DNA of 64,000 nucleotides from the NCBI GenBank assembly GCA_965230265.1, contig OZ245999.1, positions 1,860,001 to 1,924,000 of the forward strand, in the 5' to 3' direction. The notes below the pieces were generated by a model, which was not told the origin of the DNA, did no database searches, and saw nothing but the letters and a program-made list of their open reading frames with translations. Made by a program: the position numbers and the translations under genes. The DNA comes from JAJFKX01 sp965230265. Its GTDB lineage: Bacteria > Pseudomonadota > Gammaproteobacteria > Xanthomonadales > Wenzhouxiangellaceae. Positions 61,369 through 64,000 of this stretch are shown here, piece by piece. Position 1 is the stretch's first letter. Each line of letters opens with the position of its first letter.

Positions 61369-64000
61369 TCAGCTTGATGCCATTTCTGCAGCCTGCTCAA
61401 TATCCACCGTCACCATCCGCGACACACCGGCTTCACGCATGGTCACGCCGGCAAGCTGGTCGGCCATTTCCATCGTCACTTTATTGTGCGTCACCATAAT
61501 AAACTGTACCTGCTCCGACATTTCCTTCACCAGTTTGGAAAAGCGGCTGACATTGGCATCGTCCAGAGGCGCATCAACCTCATCAAGCATACAAAATGGT
61601 GCCGGGTTCAAACCAAAAATAGCAAATACAAACGCCACAGCTGTCAAAGCTTTCTCACCACCAGAGAGCAAATGAATGCTACTGACTCGCTTGCCAGGTG
61701 GTCGCGCCATGATGGTGACCCCTGTGGTCAGCAGATCGTCACTGGTCAACTCAAGATAAGCATGACCACCTCCAAACAAGCGCGGGAACAGGGTTTCCAT
61801 GCCCGCTCGAATCTGTTCAAAGGTTTCCTTAAATCGAGTACGTGTGGTGCGATCAATACGGGCGATGGCTTTTTCCAAGGTTTCCAAGGCTTCCTGCAAA
61901 TCAGCATCCTGGCTATCCAGGTAATTTTTACGCTCTGCTTCCTGCTCGTATTCACTGATAGCCGCCAGGTTCACTGGCTCCAGACGACGAATGCGGTTTT
62001 CAAGTTTTTCAGATTCTGCATGCCACTCTTCAACCACCACCGCTTCAGGCAGTGCTTTGGCCAGCTCGGCAATCGCAGGGGCATCATCCAGTTCCTGCAA
62101 GCGGCTTTCGATGTTATCCGCCCGCAGTTTTAATTCCTGCATCTGCATACGCACCTGCTCGCTTTGTCCACGCATTTCGTCGGCATTGGTCACCGCCTGC
62201 TGGCGCTCACCATCGGTATCACGCAGCTGTGTAGCAATGTCTTCCAAACCCACACGGGCCTCTTTCAGGCGCTCTTCTGTGCTTAACTGCTCTTTTAACA
62301 GCTCATCCAGCGTTTGGCGTTCTGCAACGCCCGGTTCAGCCTGCTGTTTCAGTAACTCGGTCAGCTCTTGCCCCCGCTGCTGTAGCTGTTGATATTGCTG
62401 ATCAGCGCGGCTGCAAGATTCCTGCAGTGAGCTCAGGCTGGCGCGCCTGGACTCAATACCGATGGCCGCTTGCTGAACCTGAGCCTGCTGTTGTTTGAGC
62501 TGTTCACGCAATTGATCGCGTTGTTCTACCTGTTGCTTAAGCGTGCTTTCCAACTGCTCCTGCTGCTGATGCATGCTGGACAATGTTTCGATAAAGCTTT
62601 CCAACTGACCGCGGGCATCGCTGGCCCCGCTTTCGTTATCGCTGACACTGGCTGTCAGTGTCGTAAACTCTTCCTGCAGCTGCTGCCTGCGAGCCTGCAT
62701 GGCTTGCAGACGGTTTTCTGTGCTGCTGCGGCTGGATTCAGCCAGGCTTAACTCATGATGTGCCTGGTTATGCTTGTGCCGGGTTTGCTCCAGTTGATCT
62801 TCTTGTTCAATGCGCTGTTGGCGAGCCGCTTCAAGCTGTTCCTGAAGCTGCTTGGCTTTTTGTTCGTTGTCATTGAGTTGTTGTTCCAGCTCACGGATTT
62901 CCTGCTGACGACGCAAACTGCCCGCAGCAGGGTTATCCCCTCGGTGAATCCGTACCCAACCAGATCCCAGCCACTCGCCATCAGGTGTAATAATTGACTG
63001 CCCGGCATCCAACTGGTGCTGTGCGGCCAATGCCTCATCCAAAGAGTTTGCACACAGCACATGGGTCAACAGCTGTTGAATCGCTGCAGGCGCTGTTACC
63101 TGATCATTCAAGTTGGGCAATGTGGCCGGCCCAGCCTGTATCGAATGGTTGGACTGCTCGGCGACCAGGATTAAACCACCTGCATCGCTGTTATCAAAAT
63201 GTCTGGCCAGTGAATGCGCGTGCTCAGCAGCATCATCCACCAGCACTGCCTGCAGGTAATCGCCCAGCACGGTTTCCACAGCAGTGGTCCACTGCTCAGG
63301 GACATTCATACTCGATACCAAACGCTGCTGCTGCTGCAGACCGGCATCCTGTAACCATTGTTGCGCCGTTTCGTCATCCTCACCCAGGGCTGCCTGCTGT
63401 AAAGCATGCAGTGAATGCAGGCGCCCCTGATCTGCATTGATCTGGCGCTGGGTGTCCTGCAGCTGTTGCTGCAACTGGCTGACCTGCTCTCGGCGTGAGT
63501 TCAGTTGTTCACGCTGCTGCTCAATTTCAGCCTGCAGGCTGCTGACGGTTTTGCCGGCTTGTTCTGCCTGCTGGATGGACTGCTCAAGCTGTTTACTGTA
63601 TTGCTCAGGGTTTAACTGCTGCTGTTCTTCACGCAATTTGGCCAAACGCTGTGCGTCTTTGGACATTTGCTCATCCAGATGCTGAATGCGAGTGCGCAGT
63701 ACTTCGGTTTGCTGACTGTGTTGACTGCCACTGTCGAGTTGAGCGCGCAAAGCACTTTGCGACTGATTGATTTGCTGTTCCTGCTGCTGAATTTTCTGTT
63801 GCTGATCGGTCAGTGCCTGTTGCAGTTTTTCCAGTTCTGGTTCGCGTTCGGCCAATTCCTGTTTCAAGGTTTCAATACGGCTTAAGTCAGCAGTGCGCAA
63901 TTGTTCCAGTTCTTCCAGGCTGGCATGAATTTCCGTTTGCTCTTTTTCTTGTCGCTCGCGCAGTTCGCGCTGATGCTGAATACTTTGCTCTGTCTGCGCT
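61369..64000 (-). CDS. smc: Chromosome segregation protein SMC (N-terminal part outside window)
   Basis: The C-terminal 876 residues are visible; the frame is open to the right edge, so the ATP-binding head is not seen. A long Gln/Glu-rich coiled coil flanks a hinge domain (~position 63000-63300, including TAVETVLGDYLQAVLVDDAAEHAHSL). The C-terminal head has the ABC signature LLSGGEKALTA and Walker B FCMLDEVDAPLDDANV, then MVTHNKVTMEMADQLAGVTM. SMC compacts and separates chromosomes with ScpA/ScpB or MukEF-like partners. The next gene downstream is zipA. Confidence 0.95.
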   Translation of the reverse strand, partial: AQTEQSIQHQRELRERQEKEQTEIHASLEELEQLRTADLSRIETLKQELAEREPELEKLQQALTDQQQKIQQQEQQINQSQSALRAQLDSGSQHSQQTEVLRTRIQHLDEQMSKDAQRLAKLREEQQQLNPEQYSKQLEQSIQQAEQAGKTVSSLQAEIEQQREQLNSRREQVSQLQQQLQDTQRQINADQGRLHSLHALQQAALGEDDETAQQWLQDAGLQQQQRLVSSMNVPEQWTTAVETVLGDYLQAVLVDDAAEHAHSLARHFDNSDAGGLILVAEQSNHSIQAGPATLPNLNDQVTAPAAIQQLLTHVLCANSLDEALAAQHQLDAGQSIITPDGEWLGSGWVRIHRGDNPAAGSLRRQQEIRELEQQLNDNEQKAKQLQEQLEAARQQRIEQEDQLEQTRHKHNQAHHELSLAESSRSSTENRLQAMQARRQQLQEEFTTLTASVSDNESGASDARGQLESFIETLSSMHQQQEQLESTLKQQVEQRDQLREQLKQQQAQVQQAAIGIESRRASLSSLQESCSRADQQYQQLQQRGQELTELLKQQAEPGVAERQTLDELLKEQLSTEERLKEARVGLEDIATQLRDTDGERQQAVTNADEMRGQSEQVRMQMQELKLRADNIESRLQELDDAPAIAELAKALPEAVVVEEWHAESEKLENRIRRLEPVNLAAISEYEQEAERKNYLDSQDADLQEALETLEKAIARIDRTTRTRFKETFEQIRAGMETLFPRLFGGGHAYLELTSDDLLTTGVTIMARPPGKRVSSIHLLSGGEKALTAVAFVFAIFGLNPAPFCMLDEVDAPLDDANVSRFSKLVKEMSEQVQFIMVTHNKVTMEMADQLAGVTMREAGVSRMVTVDIEQAAEMASS

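Noticed and set aside
1..64000. CRISPR arrays, insertion sequences, prophage or integron features
   Set aside because: I found no regularly spaced direct repeats, transposase or integrase genes, and no rRNA; gene order looks like an ordinary chromosome.

Overview
The window is a continuous stretch of gammaproteobacterial chromosome of roughly 50 % GC by eye. The assignment rests on gene order: ruvC-ruvA-ruvB-ybgC-tolQ-tolR-tolA-tolB-pal-cpoB-queE-queC (30263 down to 21122), smc-zipA-ligA (right edge to 58386), and uvrB divergent from an aspartate-type aminotransferase. A fused aspartate kinase/diaminopimelate decarboxylase and a MurD2-MurL pair recall Xanthomonadales. The class GN sortase system recalls marine gammaproteobacteria. 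I do not name a genus. I saw no insertion sequence, prophage, CRISPR array or rRNA. There are two tRNA genes, Lys(UUU) and Asn(GUU).

Region by region. 1-2135: the end of an SPFH/band 7 membrane protein with a tiny ribbon-helix-helix protein behind it, then ispB. 2212-12726 (minus strand): a cell-envelope block read as VIT/VWA sortase target, class GN sortase, creB, creC, fused lysAC, murL, murD2. It combines an envelope-stress type two-component system, meso-DAP/lysine enzymes and the alternative L-Glu-then-epimerise route to peptidoglycan D-Glu. This is the most interesting part of the window. 12921-21058: rnt, a VOC protein, a double hairpin, threonine aldolase, a DUF2189 membrane protein, tRNA-Lys, the glutathione-dependent formaldehyde pathway (frmA-fghA), a DUF481 outer-membrane protein followed by an acyltransferase with no ordinary start codon, and a small lipoprotein. 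21122-31037 (minus): queuosine genes, Tol-Pal, RuvABC and YebC.

31320-37966: an acetate-switch module, a CrbS-type symporter/histidine kinase hybrid facing an acs-crbR pair. 38212-46476 (minus): a tight six-gene cluster of AlsS-like TPP enzyme, aldehyde dehydrogenase, NDH-2-like flavoprotein with a cyclic-nucleotide-binding tail, QEGLA-motif putative metallopeptidase, FMN glutamate-synthase-like protein and a lipase-like hydrolase. msrA follows, then an AT-rich gap of nearly 700 bp, a secreted subtilase, uvrB, an aminotransferase, a small membrane protein, an orphan prepilin-like protein, tRNA-Asn, two secreted proteins of unknown role and two small AT-rich membrane proteins. The window ends in ligA, zipA and smc, which is cut by the right edge.

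Most genes are housekeeping or envelope functions. The points that deserve follow-up are the linkage of sortase, CreBC, LysAC, MurL and MurD2, the apparent lack of an LPxTG-like motif in the sortase target, the start-site or frameshift problem at 19601-19691, the 38-46 kb redox cluster, and the pair of strong hairpins at 14087-14161.
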